This document shows positions 28,296 through 36,007 of a DNA stretch of 44,450 bases, one piece after another (position 1 is the stretch's first letter; each line of letters starts with the position of its first letter). The translations under genes and the position numbers were made by a program. Where the stretch lies: positions 1-44,450 of the forward strand of contig JAQGNH010000137.1 of NCBI GenBank assembly GCA_028291945.1. The letters are read 5' to 3'. Source of the stretch: Betaproteobacteria bacterium. GTDB taxonomy: Bacteria > Pseudomonadota > Gammaproteobacteria > Burkholderiales > SG8-41. The notes below the pieces were generated by a model. That model saw nothing but the letters and a program-made list of their open reading frames with translations, searched no databases and had not been told where the DNA came from.

Positions 28296-28313
28296 CACGT
28301 TGACATCAACGTG
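28296..28313. promoter_or_regulatory. perfect inverted repeat upstream of the YoaA/DinG helicase
   Basis: CACGTTGACATCAACGTG has seven-base arms and a four-base centre. It lies 34 bases upstream of the helicase start codon and about 70 bases before the rhlE promoter on the other strand, so it could be an operator for either gene. The protein that would bind it is unknown. Confidence 0.5.
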
Positions 28314-28360
28314 CAACTGGGAAAATCGTCTACCCGATGCGATTACACGATTGTTTAGAC

Positions 28361-28388
28361 TTGTGTTTTGGGTGTCGTCGCGTATAAT
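28361..28388 (+). promoter_or_regulatory. promoter of the RhlE-type helicase gene
   Basis: A perfect -10 TATAAT (28383-28388) lies 16 bases after TTGTGT (28361-28366). The predicted transcript has a leader of about 115 bases before the start codon, long for this window. Confidence 0.65.
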
Positions 28389-28484
28389 CCAGCGCTTCCG
28401 TACGCTCTACCAATCAGCGTACCGGTCCTGCTGCTTCCCTGTAAATCCCCTACTCGTCTGCCTCGATTGGTGTCTCTCAGCTTG

Positions 28485-28501
28485 AGCGACAGGCTGTCGC
28501 T
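28485..28501 (+). promoter_or_regulatory. leader hairpin just upstream of the rhlE ribosome-binding site
   Basis: AGCGACAGGCTGTCGCT has eight-base arms around one G, so the RNA could fold into a strong hairpin. The Shine-Dalgarno GGAG begins at the next base and the ATG at 28511. A structure this close to the start may control translation, for example with temperature, but this is inference. Confidence 0.55.
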
Positions 28502-28510
28502 GGAGCTCTA

Positions 28511-30211
28511 ATGACTACCGAAACACAATTCGCCGGCCTCGGGCTGACGCCACCTTTGCTGCGCGCGATCGATGACGCGGGCTATACCATCCCCACACCC
28601 ATCCAGGTGAAAGCGATACCTGTGGTGCTCGCGGGCGGCGATCTGCTCGCCGCTGCACAAACCGGCACAGGAAAGACAGCCGGGTTCGTGCTGCCTATCC
28701 TGCACAGGCTGCTCGCCACCACACCCACGAATGACGCGTCCCGCCCCGGCCGCCCCCGCTGCCTGATTCTGACGCCGACGCGGGAGCTCGCGGCGCAAGT
28801 CGAAGAATCCGTTCGCACCTATGGCAAGCACGTGCCGATCCGCTCGATGGTCATGTTTGGCGGTGTGGGCATACAACCACAGGTCACGCAGTTGCGGAAG
28901 CGCGTGGATATCCTGGTCGCCACGCCGGGGCGTCTGCTCGATCATGCCGGTCAACGCACTGTTGATCTCTCAGGGGTCGAGATCCTCGTCCTGGACGAAG
29001 GCGATCGCATGCTGGACATGGGTTTTATCCACGATATCCGTCGCATCCTCGCGCTCATGCCCAAGCAAAAGCAGAGCATGCTTTTTTCTGCGACGTTCTC
29101 AGACGAGGTGCGGGCGCTCGCAGCCACCCTTCTCAAAGATCCTGCGTCGGTCGAAGTCGCTCCGCGCAATACCGCATGCGAGCTGGTGCAGCAAGTCGTG
29201 CATCTCGTCGCGAAGGATCAGAAGCGTGATGTGCTGAGCCATCTCATCCGGCACAACGGCTGGGAGCAGGTACTGGTATTCACGCGCACCAAGCACGGGG
29301 CAAACCGTCTCGCCGAGAAGCTCGAGAAGGACGGCATTGCCGCTGTTGCGATACACGGCAACAAAAGCCAGTCCGCCCGCACGCGCGCACTCGCTCAGTT
29401 CAAAAAAGGCGAAGTGCCTGTGCTGGTCGCGACCGATATCGCTGCACGCGGCCTCGACATCGAGGAACTGCCGCACGTGGTGAATTTCGATCTCCCGATG
29501 GTAGCCGAGGACTATATCCATCGGATCGGCCGCACCGGCCGTGCCGGCATCTCGGGTGCGGCGGTATCACTCGTCGACCCCGAGGAAGTCCAGCTGCTGC
29601 GCGAGATTGAAAAGCTCATCAAGCGTCCGATCGAGCGAGTTGTAGTTGAAGGTTTCGTTGCTCCCAAGATCGACCGTGCAGAGCGTGAGCTCGAGAAGCG
29701 CCAGGACAACCAGCGCCCCGCGCATCATGTGCGTAGTCAGCGCGAACGCCAGCCCGAACGACAGCATCGCGGCCGCTCCGTTGAACGGCCGCGGTCCGGG
29801 CAACGCGGGGTGCAACAACCTCATGAGGTCAATGGCGCTCGTGTCGCTCGCCCGCGTGACGCTGAAGCGCGCGGCAATCGTGTACCGAACGACCGCGACG
29901 ACGATTCGCGCGGCAACCGCGTGCATGCTAAACCCACTGACAACGCTCAACGTCATCCCACCCGCTCGGGCTCGCGCGACGACTCCTCGCGCAAACGCGT
30001 GCCTACCGTGCGGCGCGACGAGCCTCATAATCGGCCACATCGCAACGACAGCGACGACGACCGCGGCAATCGCGTGCACGACGAGCGTGCCAAGGTAGCT
30101 AACAACAACCACGCGCTCCCCGCAGACGACTCCACAGAGGCAGCCCGCCACCAGGCGCTGCCGCAACCCGCATTGTTCTCACCCAGGCCACAGCAGCGGC
30201 GTCGCGGTTGA
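28511..30211 (+). CDS. rhlE: RhlE-type DEAD-box RNA helicase with motif II DEGD
   Basis: ATP-dependent RNA helicase that remodels RNA, for example in ribosome assembly or decay at low temperature. The 566-residue product has the Q motif ([11 protein letters not shown]), Walker [29 protein letters not shown] and [10 protein letters not shown]. Motif II reads DEGD (162-165) instead of DEAD, encoded by gac gaa ggc gat. From about residue 395 the tail is basic and disordered, rich in Arg, Asp and His, with three RGNRV repeats. The leader hairpin and long leader fit post-transcriptional control. Confidence 0.88.
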   Translation: MTTETQFAGLGLTPPLLRAIDDAGYTIPTPIQVKAIPVVLAGGDLLAAAQTGTGKTAGFVLPILHRLLATTPTNDASRPGRPRCLILTPTRELAAQVEESVRTYGKHVPIRSMVMFGGVGIQPQVTQLRKRVDILVATPGRLLDHAGQRTVDLSGVEILVLDEGDRMLDMGFIHDIRRILALMPKQKQSMLFSATFSDEVRALAATLLKDPASVEVAPRNTACELVQQVVHLVAKDQKRDVLSHLIRHNGWEQVLVFTRTKHGANRLAEKLEKDGIAAVAIHGNKSQSARTRALAQFKKGEVPVLVATDIAARGLDIEELPHVVNFDLPMVAEDYIHRIGRTGRAGISGAAVSLVDPEEVQLLREIEKLIKRPIERVVVEGFVAPKIDRAERELEKRQDNQRPAHHVRSQRERQPERQHRGRSVERPRSGQRGVQQPHEVNGARVARPRDAEARGNRVPNDRDDDSRGNRVHAKPTDNAQRHPTRSGSRDDSSRKRVPTVRRDEPHNRPHRNDSDDDRGNRVHDERAKVANNNHALPADDSTEAARHQALPQPALFSPRPQQRRRG

Positions 30212-30266
30212 TTTGATTGCGGCGTAAGGCCAGCGCCGCTTTAAAATGGTGCTGGTTCACCGGTAT

Positions 30267-30287
30267 TACGTGGTCGCGCACCACGTA
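30267..30287 (+). repeat. inverted repeat upstream of the pseudouridine synthase gene
   Basis: TACGTGGT and ACCACGTA, eight-base arms with a five-base loop CGCGC, lie 45 bases before the start codon. TTAAAAT at 30241 could be a -10 box, which would place this hairpin in the leader. Its function is unknown. Confidence 0.45.
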
Positions 30288-30332
30288 GGCCGGAGGTTCT
30301 GCATTTGACCATTCGTACACGGGATCGAGGAA

Positions 30333-31073
30333 GTGAGCGCATCGGAGAAAGTCCGCCTGTCGAAGCTCATGGCGGCGCAAGGGCTCTGCTCGCGCCGGGA
30401 AGCGGACGGGTATATTGAGCGCGGGCTGGTTTTCGTCGACGGCGAGCGTGTCAGCGAGCTCGGCACGAAGATCTATCCGGGCCAGCGCATCACACTCTCT
30501 CGCGCCGCCGCGAGCGAACAGACCGCGCGGGTCACCATACTGCTGAACAAACCGATTGGCTATGTTTCGGGGCAACCGGAGCCGGGTTACAAACCTGCCG
30601 TCACGCTGATTTCACAGCAGTCCCGCTATGCGCAGGATAGCAGTCCGCAGCGATTCTACCCTTCACAACTCAAGGGCCTTGCCCCGGCAGGAAGACTCGA
30701 CATCGACTCCACCGGTTTGCTCGTCCTCACGCAGGACGGCCGAATCGCACGTCAGCTGATCGGCGAGGACAGTCGCATGGAAAAAGAATATCTCGTGCGC
30801 GTGCAGGGCAAGCTTTCCGAGCGCGGACTCGAGCTTCTCAACCACGGCCTCAGCCTCGACGGTACGGCACTCAGGCGTGCGCGCGTGAGTTGGCAGAATC
30901 GGGACCAGCTGCGCTTCGTGCTGCAAGAGGGCAAAAAACGCCAGATTCGGCGCATGTGCGAGTTGGTTGGCCTTGCAGCTGTCGGGCTCAAGCGTGTGCG
31001 CATTGGACAAGTATTGCTTGGTGACCTGCCTGTCGGCGAATGGCGCTACCTACGGGCCGATGAACGGTTCTAG
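30333..31073 (+). CDS. rRNA pseudouridine synthase, RluF/RsuA family
   Basis: A 246-residue enzyme that converts uridine to pseudouridine in rRNA. It has an N-terminal S4 RNA-binding domain ([22 protein letters not shown], 7-28), the catalytic motif [18 protein letters not shown] with Asp 123, and the family C-terminus [16 protein letters not shown]. It resembles RluF (23S U2604) more than RsuA or RluB, but the exact target is uncertain. The GTG start keeps the whole S4 domain. The GAGG before it is closer than usual. It is convergent with the isochorismatase-family gene. Confidence 0.85.
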   Translation: MSASEKVRLSKLMAAQGLCSRREADGYIERGLVFVDGERVSELGTKIYPGQRITLSRAAASEQTARVTILLNKPIGYVSGQPEPGYKPAVTLISQQSRYAQDSSPQRFYPSQLKGLAPAGRLDIDSTGLLVLTQDGRIARQLIGEDSRMEKEYLVRVQGKLSERGLELLNHGLSLDGTALRRARVSWQNRDQLRFVLQEGKKRQIRRMCELVGLAAVGLKRVRIGQVLLGDLPVGEWRYLRADERF

Positions 31074-31178
31074 TCAGTCTGCGTTTCAGAACCATCCGTA
31101 CTCAACAGTCCCCGCGCCACTTCTGGTCACTGCCCCGTCACACGGATGCGGTGACGCTCATTACGCGCTCAGACCTTC

Positions 31179-31787
31179 TCAACTTCTTCGTTTGCGCAGC
31201 TTGACGAGGTCCAGGCTGGTCGACGATCGTGTATCCGCTTTGCACACGCGCGCGATGTATTGCAACGCTTTGCGGTTCTCAGCCGCGGACTGGGAAGCCA
31301 TGCAATCCCGCGGGACACTGAGCTGGTAGTCTCGCAGGTAAGCATCGGCCGCGGTGAAAAGAACGCACATGTCCCCGGTGAACCCCGTCAGAATGATGCG
31401 TTTCGCCTGCAGATACTGGAGTAACAAGTCCATCGTCGTCGAGTAAAAAGCGGAATGCTTGGGCTTGAGCACGAAGTAGTCCTCTGGGCCAGGCTTCAGA
31501 ATTTCGGCGATCGCCTGTCCACGCACACCGTCCGTAAGACAGTGCTCCACCACCTGCTGGAAGTCCGACCGCCAACGTCCAAAATTATCATTGGCGTAGA
31601 TCACCGGTATACGGCGTTTGCGTGCCTTCGCCTTGAGCGCAGCGATCCGCAGCGCCGTCGGCAGCGCATGCTTGAGCAGTTTGTCGCCGCCGTCGAACTC
31701 GAGGTCGTTGATCACATCGATCAGGACTAGGGCGACTGGCGAGTTGTCGGGCACATTACCGTGCAGATCGAGGTTTTTGGCCGGCAT
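31179..31787 (-). CDS. isochorismatase-family cysteine hydrolase
   Basis: A 202-residue cytoplasmic hydrolase of the isochorismatase/nicotinamidase superfamily. The triad can be placed as Asp 24 (LVLIDVINDLEF), Lys 108 (FVLKPKHSAFYST) and Cys 141 (TGFTGDMCVLFTAADAY). The substrate cannot be read; nicotinamide, isochorismate or a small amide are all possible. MPAKNLDLHG was chosen because GGAG lies ten bases upstream; the open frame begins 11 codons earlier. It is divergent from the DUF72 gene with a 91-base gap. No pathway partner was found nearby. Confidence 0.85.
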   Translation of the reverse strand: MPAKNLDLHGNVPDNSPVALVLIDVINDLEFDGGDKLLKHALPTALRIAALKAKARKRRIPVIYANDNFGRWRSDFQQVVEHCLTDGVRGQAIAEILKPGPEDYFVLKPKHSAFYSTTMDLLLQYLQAKRIILTGFTGDMCVLFTAADAYLRDYQLSVPRDCMASQSAAENRKALQYIARVCKADTRSSTSLDLVKLRKRRS

Positions 31788-31878
31788 CCCTCTTCTCCAT
31801 TTGCGCGGCGTGTTGTGCACAATTCATGCCGATAGGCCGGTCCGGAGGTTGCTTTGCTTGGTTGAGGCCGCTTTATCT

Positions 31879-32922
31879 ATGGGATCGATGATACGCATCG
31901 GAATTTCAGGTTGGCGCTACGAACCGTGGCGAGGCGTGTTTTATCCGAAGGACCTCGCCCAACGCCGAGAGCTGGAGTTCGCGTCACGGGCGTTCCCAAC
32001 CATCGAAATCAACGGCTCTTTCTACTCGCTTCAGCACCCGAACAGCTACCAGAGCTGGTATGAAGAAACGCCGCCTGGTTTCGTGTTTTCGATCAAGGGC
32101 GGCCGCTACATCACCCACATGCTGCGGCTGCGCAATGCGGAACGCGCGGTCGCGAACTTCTTTGCATCCGGCATTTTCAACTTGCGCGAGAAAATCGGTC
32201 CATTCCTCTGGCAGTTTCCGCCGCAATTCCGTTACGACGAAGAGCGCTTCGAACAGTTCTTCAAGATGCTTCCACGCGATCTGGAGAGCGCCCTCTGCCT
32301 CGCAAGACGCCGTGACGCGCGGATGACCGGAAAGTGCAGGCTTGCCATCCACGACAACGTAAGGCTGCGTCACGCCGTCGAGATCCGGCACTCGAGCTTC
32401 GTCGATGAGCGCTTCGTAGCCCAATTGCGCAGGCACGGTATTGCACTCGTCGTCGCGGATACAGCCGGGAAGTGGCCGTACTATGAGGACCTCACCGCAG
32501 ATTTCATGTATATCCGTCTGCACGGCGATTCCGAGCTCTACGTAAGCGGTTATACGGACGAGGCGCTAGAGCGCTGGGCTGCGCGCATACGTGCGTGGGC
32601 GAACGGCAGCGAACCGGCAGATGCGAAACTCATATCGCGCACATCCGCGCCGCGCCGGCGCTCGCGTGACATCTATTGCTATTTCGACAACGACGTCAAA
32701 GTTCGGGCGCCGCTCGATGCGCACACGTTGATGCGTAAGCTGGGTCTGCCGGTATCACTCAACGCCGGGGTCGCCGGCGCGTCGCCCGGGACATTCGCTG
32801 CGAACACACTGGATGCACTGCCCTATGCGCTGCCGCGCGTCGACAGCCGTTGGCGTTTCCCGCGGGAACGGACTGAAACCAGCGGTCGGCTGCGCTCGCG
32901 CATAAGGAGAACCACTGGATGA
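31879..32922 (+). CDS. DUF72 domain protein (YecE-like)
   Basis: A 347-residue protein of the DUF72/YecE family, a TIM-barrel-like fold of unknown activity. Family stretches are GISGWRYEPWRGVFYP (9-24), TIEINGSFYSLQ (near 47) and FSIKGGRYITH, then LWQFPPQFRYDEERFEQFF, VEIRHSSF and the C-terminal IYCYFDNDVKVRAPLDA, with the conserved N-D-x-K. The basic tail (from about 305) is atypical for the family. Two in-frame ATGs (31879, 31888) compete for the start. The stop overlaps the next gene by ATGA. Confidence 0.85.
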   Translation: MGSMIRIGISGWRYEPWRGVFYPKDLAQRRELEFASRAFPTIEINGSFYSLQHPNSYQSWYEETPPGFVFSIKGGRYITHMLRLRNAERAVANFFASGIFNLREKIGPFLWQFPPQFRYDEERFEQFFKMLPRDLESALCLARRRDARMTGKCRLAIHDNVRLRHAVEIRHSSFVDERFVAQLRRHGIALVVADTAGKWPYYEDLTADFMYIRLHGDSELYVSGYTDEALERWAARIRAWANGSEPADAKLISRTSAPRRRSRDIYCYFDNDVKVRAPLDAHTLMRKLGLPVSLNAGVAGASPGTFAANTLDALPYALPRVDSRWRFPRERTETSGRLRSRIRRTTG

Positions 32923-33380
32923 GCGAGCGGCGCGACCGGGTGCGCGAGCATACCGCCGCCGATGTCAACGCCCGACTCGATGACGAGATGCGGGACCGTC
33001 TGTTCAGGGACAGCACGCTGAGCGATCGCGACCTTTCAGCACGCATCGACGCGCTCGATCGGGAATGGGACATCGAACGTTATCTCGAAGTACTCGCGCC
33101 CGCTCTGGCGCTCGTCGGGGTTGGACTCGGCATTCGCGGCCATCGCAGGGGGCTGCTGTTGTCTGGCATCGTGCTGAGTCTTCTCCTCCAGCACGCGGTG
33201 CAGGGCTGGTGCCCGCCCCTCGCGGTGCTGCGTCGCCGCGGCGTCAGAACCCGACGCGAAATCGAAGAAGAGCGCTATGCGCTGAAAGCGCTGCGAGGCG
33301 ACTTCTCGGGGCTGCCGCCGGACGCACCGCAGAACAGGGTCACGCGCGTCGATGCAGCGCTCGGGGCCGTAAGGAGTTAG
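32919..33380 (+). CDS. small membrane protein, YgaP-like (DUF2892-type core)
   Basis: A 153-residue protein. Residues 1-50 are charged, with many Arg and Asp. Residues 52-95 resemble a DUF2892/YgaP transmembrane unit: WDIERYLEVLAPALALVGVGLG, then GLLLSGIVLSLLLQHAVQGWCPP, with the family's WCP motif. The C-terminal tail is charged (RRGVRTRREIEEERYALK). AAGGAG lies before the start, and the ATGA overlap couples it to the DUF72 gene. Function unknown. Confidence 0.7.
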   Translation: MSERRDRVREHTAADVNARLDDEMRDRLFRDSTLSDRDLSARIDALDREWDIERYLEVLAPALALVGVGLGIRGHRRGLLLSGIVLSLLLQHAVQGWCPPLAVLRRRGVRTRREIEEERYALKALRGDFSGLPPDAPQNRVTRVDAALGAVRS

Positions 33381-33390
33381 CATTGCATCC

Positions 33391-34170
33391 ATGCGGGCAC
33401 ACGTTTCCTGGTCGGCGCTTGTACTGGTTCTGGCGATAGCCCCTGTCGGCGCCCAAGACAAAGTCATCGATATCCCGACGCGCAGCGGGGTGACGCAGAG
33501 ATTTCTTCTGATAAGCGCGCCAGACGCAAAAGCCGCTGTCATCCTGTTCGCCGGTGGACACGGCGGACTCCAACTGAACGAGGCTGGAAGCGCTCGCTGG
33601 GGCAACAATAATTTTATGGTGCGCAGCGCCCATCTTTTTGCATCACAAGGCCTGACGGTCGCCGTCATCGATGCGCCATCAGACAAACTGAGTCCGCCCT
33701 ACCTAAGCGGTTTCCGTCAGTCGCCTGAACACGCCGCGGATGTAAAAGCAGTAATCGCGTGGTTGAAAGATCAGACAAAGGTCCCCGTCTGGCTGATTGG
33801 TACGAGCCGCGGCACGCAGTCAGTGGCTGCGGTGAGCACCATGCTTGGGACGAACGGCGGGCCTGACGGCATCGTGCTCACCTCCACCATACTGAGCGAT
33901 GCGCGCAGCACGCCCGTTCCTGACATGGCGCTCGAGAAACTGACGATTCCGGTGTTGGTCGTACATCATGAGCAGGATGGCTGCCGCGCGTGCCCGTTTC
34001 GTGGGATCCCACGGTTGATGGACAAACTCTCAACGGTTCCTCGCAAACAACTGATCGCGTTCCGGGGCGGGGAAAATCAGGGCGACCCCTGTGAAGCGCT
34101 TGCGTATCACGGCTTCAATGGGCTGGAAGCAGAAGTCGTGGGCCGCGTTGCCAACTGGATAACGCAGTAA
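33391..34170 (+). CDS. secreted alpha/beta hydrolase
   Basis: A 259-residue protein with a cleavable signal peptide (MRAHVSWSALVLVLAIAPVGAQ). The alpha/beta fold is visible: oxyanion region FAGGHGGLQL (53-62), nucleophile elbow GTSRGTQS with Ser 139, and a likely acid in VVHHEQDGC near residue 196. The His is probably in AYHGFNGLE near residue 243. The substrate is unknown. It starts ten bases after the YgaP-like gene and may be co-transcribed. The cysteines CRAC near residue 200 may form a disulphide outside the cytoplasm. Confidence 0.75.
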   Translation: MRAHVSWSALVLVLAIAPVGAQDKVIDIPTRSGVTQRFLLISAPDAKAAVILFAGGHGGLQLNEAGSARWGNNNFMVRSAHLFASQGLTVAVIDAPSDKLSPPYLSGFRQSPEHAADVKAVIAWLKDQTKVPVWLIGTSRGTQSVAAVSTMLGTNGGPDGIVLTSTILSDARSTPVPDMALEKLTIPVLVVHHEQDGCRACPFRGIPRLMDKLSTVPRKQLIAFRGGENQGDPCEALAYHGFNGLEAEVVGRVANWITQ

Positions 34171-34196
34171 GTTTCACCGATCGGCTCAGACACGCG

Positions 34197-34225
34197 TTGC
34201 GCGTCATGACAACGTCCTCTATAGT
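34197..34225 (+). promoter_or_regulatory. promoter of the NlpC/P60 lipoprotein gene
   Basis: TTGCGC (34197-34202) and TATAGT (34220-34225) are separated by 17 bases. The predicted start of transcription is within two or three bases of the ATG at 34234, so the message may be nearly leaderless. Confidence 0.55.
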
Positions 34226-34233
34226 CGTGCGCG

Positions 34234-34731
34234 ATGAAAATAATCATCGTCGCCATAGGGATGATACTTTTGGCCGGCTGTGGGTCGGCGCCCTATCGAA
34301 ATGCGGGCGAACGGGGGGGAGTTGTACTCACCAAGCGAGCCGATCGCGACTTTCCCTCCCGCGCGCGTGAGCTTGCGCTCCATGCCCTGAGCCAGATCGG
34401 TACGCGGTACCACTACGGCGGCAGCACCCCAGACGAGGGCTTCGATTGCAGCGGACTCGTTCAGTATGTCTACGGTCGCGCTGGCATCCTGGTCCCTCGC
34501 ACCACTGAGGCACTGAGTGCGTTGGGTGTTCCGGTAACAGCAAACGAGCTGGAGCCCGGCGACCTCGTTTTTTTTGACACGTTGCGCAGGCCGTTTTCGC
34601 ACGTTGGCATCTACATCGGCGATCAGCGATTCATTCATGCGCCAACAAGCGGCGGAGTTGTTCAGCTCGTGAACATGCGAGAGCGGTACTGGCAGAGCCG
34701 CTTTGACGGGGCACGCCGTCCAGCGCTCTGA
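34234..34731 (+). CDS. NlpC/P60-family endopeptidase lipoprotein
   Basis: A 165-residue outer-membrane lipoprotein that cuts peptidoglycan cross-links or stem peptides. Lipobox LAGC gives lipid Cys 16. The catalytic triad is Cys 72 in FDCSGLVQYVY, His 123 in FSHVGIYIG and His 135 in FIHAPTSGG. The E. coli relatives are Spr/MepS and NlpC. It lies between the hydrolase and fbpA but faces the same way with its own promoter. It probably acts in cell-wall growth. Confidence 0.9.
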   Translation: MKIIIVAIGMILLAGCGSAPYRNAGERGGVVLTKRADRDFPSRARELALHALSQIGTRYHYGGSTPDEGFDCSGLVQYVYGRAGILVPRTTEALSALGVPVTANELEPGDLVFFDTLRRPFSHVGIYIGDQRFIHAPTSGGVVQLVNMRERYWQSRFDGARRPAL

Positions 34732-34790
34732 AATAGCGTCACCGCGTTTCTAAGTTCTCCGCGCTGAGATTCATAGCAGAATCGATTGAC

Positions 34791-34835
34791 TCAAACGAGA
34801 ATCATTCTTAACATTCAACTCGAGAATCATTCTTG
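34791..34835 (+). promoter_or_regulatory. two Fur-box-like repeats upstream of fbpA
   Basis: The 13-mer GAGAATCATTCTT occurs twice, at 34797-34809 and 34822-34834, 25 bases apart. Each fits about 11-12 of 19 positions of the Fur consensus. The fbpA start lies about 38 bases downstream. The same sequence in inverse form is upstream of fbpB and fbpC. Confidence 0.75.
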
Positions 34836-34872
34836 TCCATGCCGTACGGGTGACCGTTTGGAGATACCGAAT

Positions 34873-35910
34873 ATGCGTTGGATTGGTACGAAAACCTTGA
34901 GCGCTGTGCTGGCTGCAACGCTTTCTGCTGGCTCAGCTTTGGCGAGCGCACAGGAGAAGGTGCTGAACCTCTACTCGTCGCGCCATTATCAGACCGACGA
35001 ATCTCTTTATTCGAACTTCACGAAGCGCACCGGCATACGCGTGAATCGTATCGAAGCCGGGGAAGATCCGCTCATCGAACGCCTCAAGAACGAAGCGGCG
35101 TCGAGCCCTGCGGACGTGCTCGTCACCGTCGACGCAGGCCGGCTGTGGCGGGCCGAGCAATTGGGGCTGTTTCAGCCCATCAAGTCGAAGCTGCTCGAGT
35201 CCCGGCTCGCCGAGCATCTGCGCGCTTCGAATGACCAGTGGTTCGGCTTTTCCGCGCGCGCACGCGTGATCGTCTATAACAAGGCCGCTATCAATCCCGC
35301 TGACGTTCAGAACTATGAAGATCTTGCCAGTCCAAAGCTCAAAGGAAAGGTGTGCACGCGCTCGGGCAACAGCGTGTACAACCTGTCGTTGATGAGTGCG
35401 CTCATCGAGCATTGGGGCGAACGCAAGGCGGAAGACTGGGCGCGAGGCGTCGTGTCGAACTTTGCCCGCGCGCCGAAGGGCGGCGATACGGATCAGATCC
35501 TCGGTGTCGCTGCCGGCGAGTGCGGTGTCGCGATCACGAACAGCTACTACTACGTGAGGCTCCTCAAATCGGAGAAGCCCGAAGACAAGAAAATAGTCGA
35601 GGCGGTTGGGCTCATCTGGCCTAACCAGAAAAGCTTCGGTACACACATGAATATTTCGGGGGCCGGCGTCCTGAAAAGCGCCCCGCACCGAGACGCTGCC
35701 ATACAGTATCTGGAATACCTGGCCAGCGATTCGGCTCAGGCCTATTTCGCGAACGGCAACAATGAATGGCCTGTCGCTAAGGGCGTGAAGCTCGATAATG
35801 CCGCTCTGATCTCGCTCGGCAATTTCAAGATGGACACGCTGAACATCTCTGCGCTCGGGAAAAACCAGCCGCTCGCGCAAAAGATCTTCGATCGCGCGGG
35901 ATTCAAGTAA
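34873..35910 (+). CDS. fbpA: ferric iron ABC transporter, periplasmic binding protein FbpA
   Basis: Captures Fe(3+) in the periplasm for FbpB/FbpC. The 345-residue product has a signal peptide (MRWIGTKTLSAVLAATLSAG, cut near ALASA), then VLNLYSSRHYQTDESLYSNF, the family N-terminus, and the iron-ligand tyrosines in NSYYYVRLL (225-227). The start follows the two Fur boxes. An upstream ATG at 34786 would put the boxes inside the gene. The rest of the transporter lies on the opposite strand (fbpB) and beyond it (fbpC), so it must be co-regulated rather than co-transcribed. Confidence 0.92.
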   Translation: MRWIGTKTLSAVLAATLSAGSALASAQEKVLNLYSSRHYQTDESLYSNFTKRTGIRVNRIEAGEDPLIERLKNEAASSPADVLVTVDAGRLWRAEQLGLFQPIKSKLLESRLAEHLRASNDQWFGFSARARVIVYNKAAINPADVQNYEDLASPKLKGKVCTRSGNSVYNLSLMSALIEHWGERKAEDWARGVVSNFARAPKGGDTDQILGVAAGECGVAITNSYYYVRLLKSEKPEDKKIVEAVGLIWPNQKSFGTHMNISGAGVLKSAPHRDAAIQYLEYLASDSAQAYFANGNNEWPVAKGVKLDNAALISLGNFKMDTLNISALGKNQPLAQKIFDRAGFK

Positions 35911-35925
35911 TCGAAGATCCGGCAA

Positions 35926-35947
35926 GCGGTCAGCGGTCAGCGGTCAG
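35926..35947 (+). repeat. heptamer repeat between fbpA and fbpB
   Basis: GCGGTCA occurs three times without interruption. It lies 16 bases after the fbpA stop, between the convergent genes fbpA and fbpB. Confidence 0.8.
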
Positions 35948-36007
35948 ACCGTAGTGCCTGACCTTAGCTGCCGACGCCGTCTCCTGCTGCTCCCGGATGC
36001 GGCGGCC

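Noticed and set aside
28263-28510. LexA (SOS) box in front of the YoaA/DinG helicase
   Set aside because: No CTGT-N8-ACAG sequence was found; the palindrome present has a different form.
29567-30166. Hydrophobic 199-residue frame antisense to the RhlE tail
   Set aside because: It looks like a membrane protein only because the Arg/Asp/His-rich tail reads as Val/Ala on the other strand. The overlapping helicase frame is continuous with its motifs.
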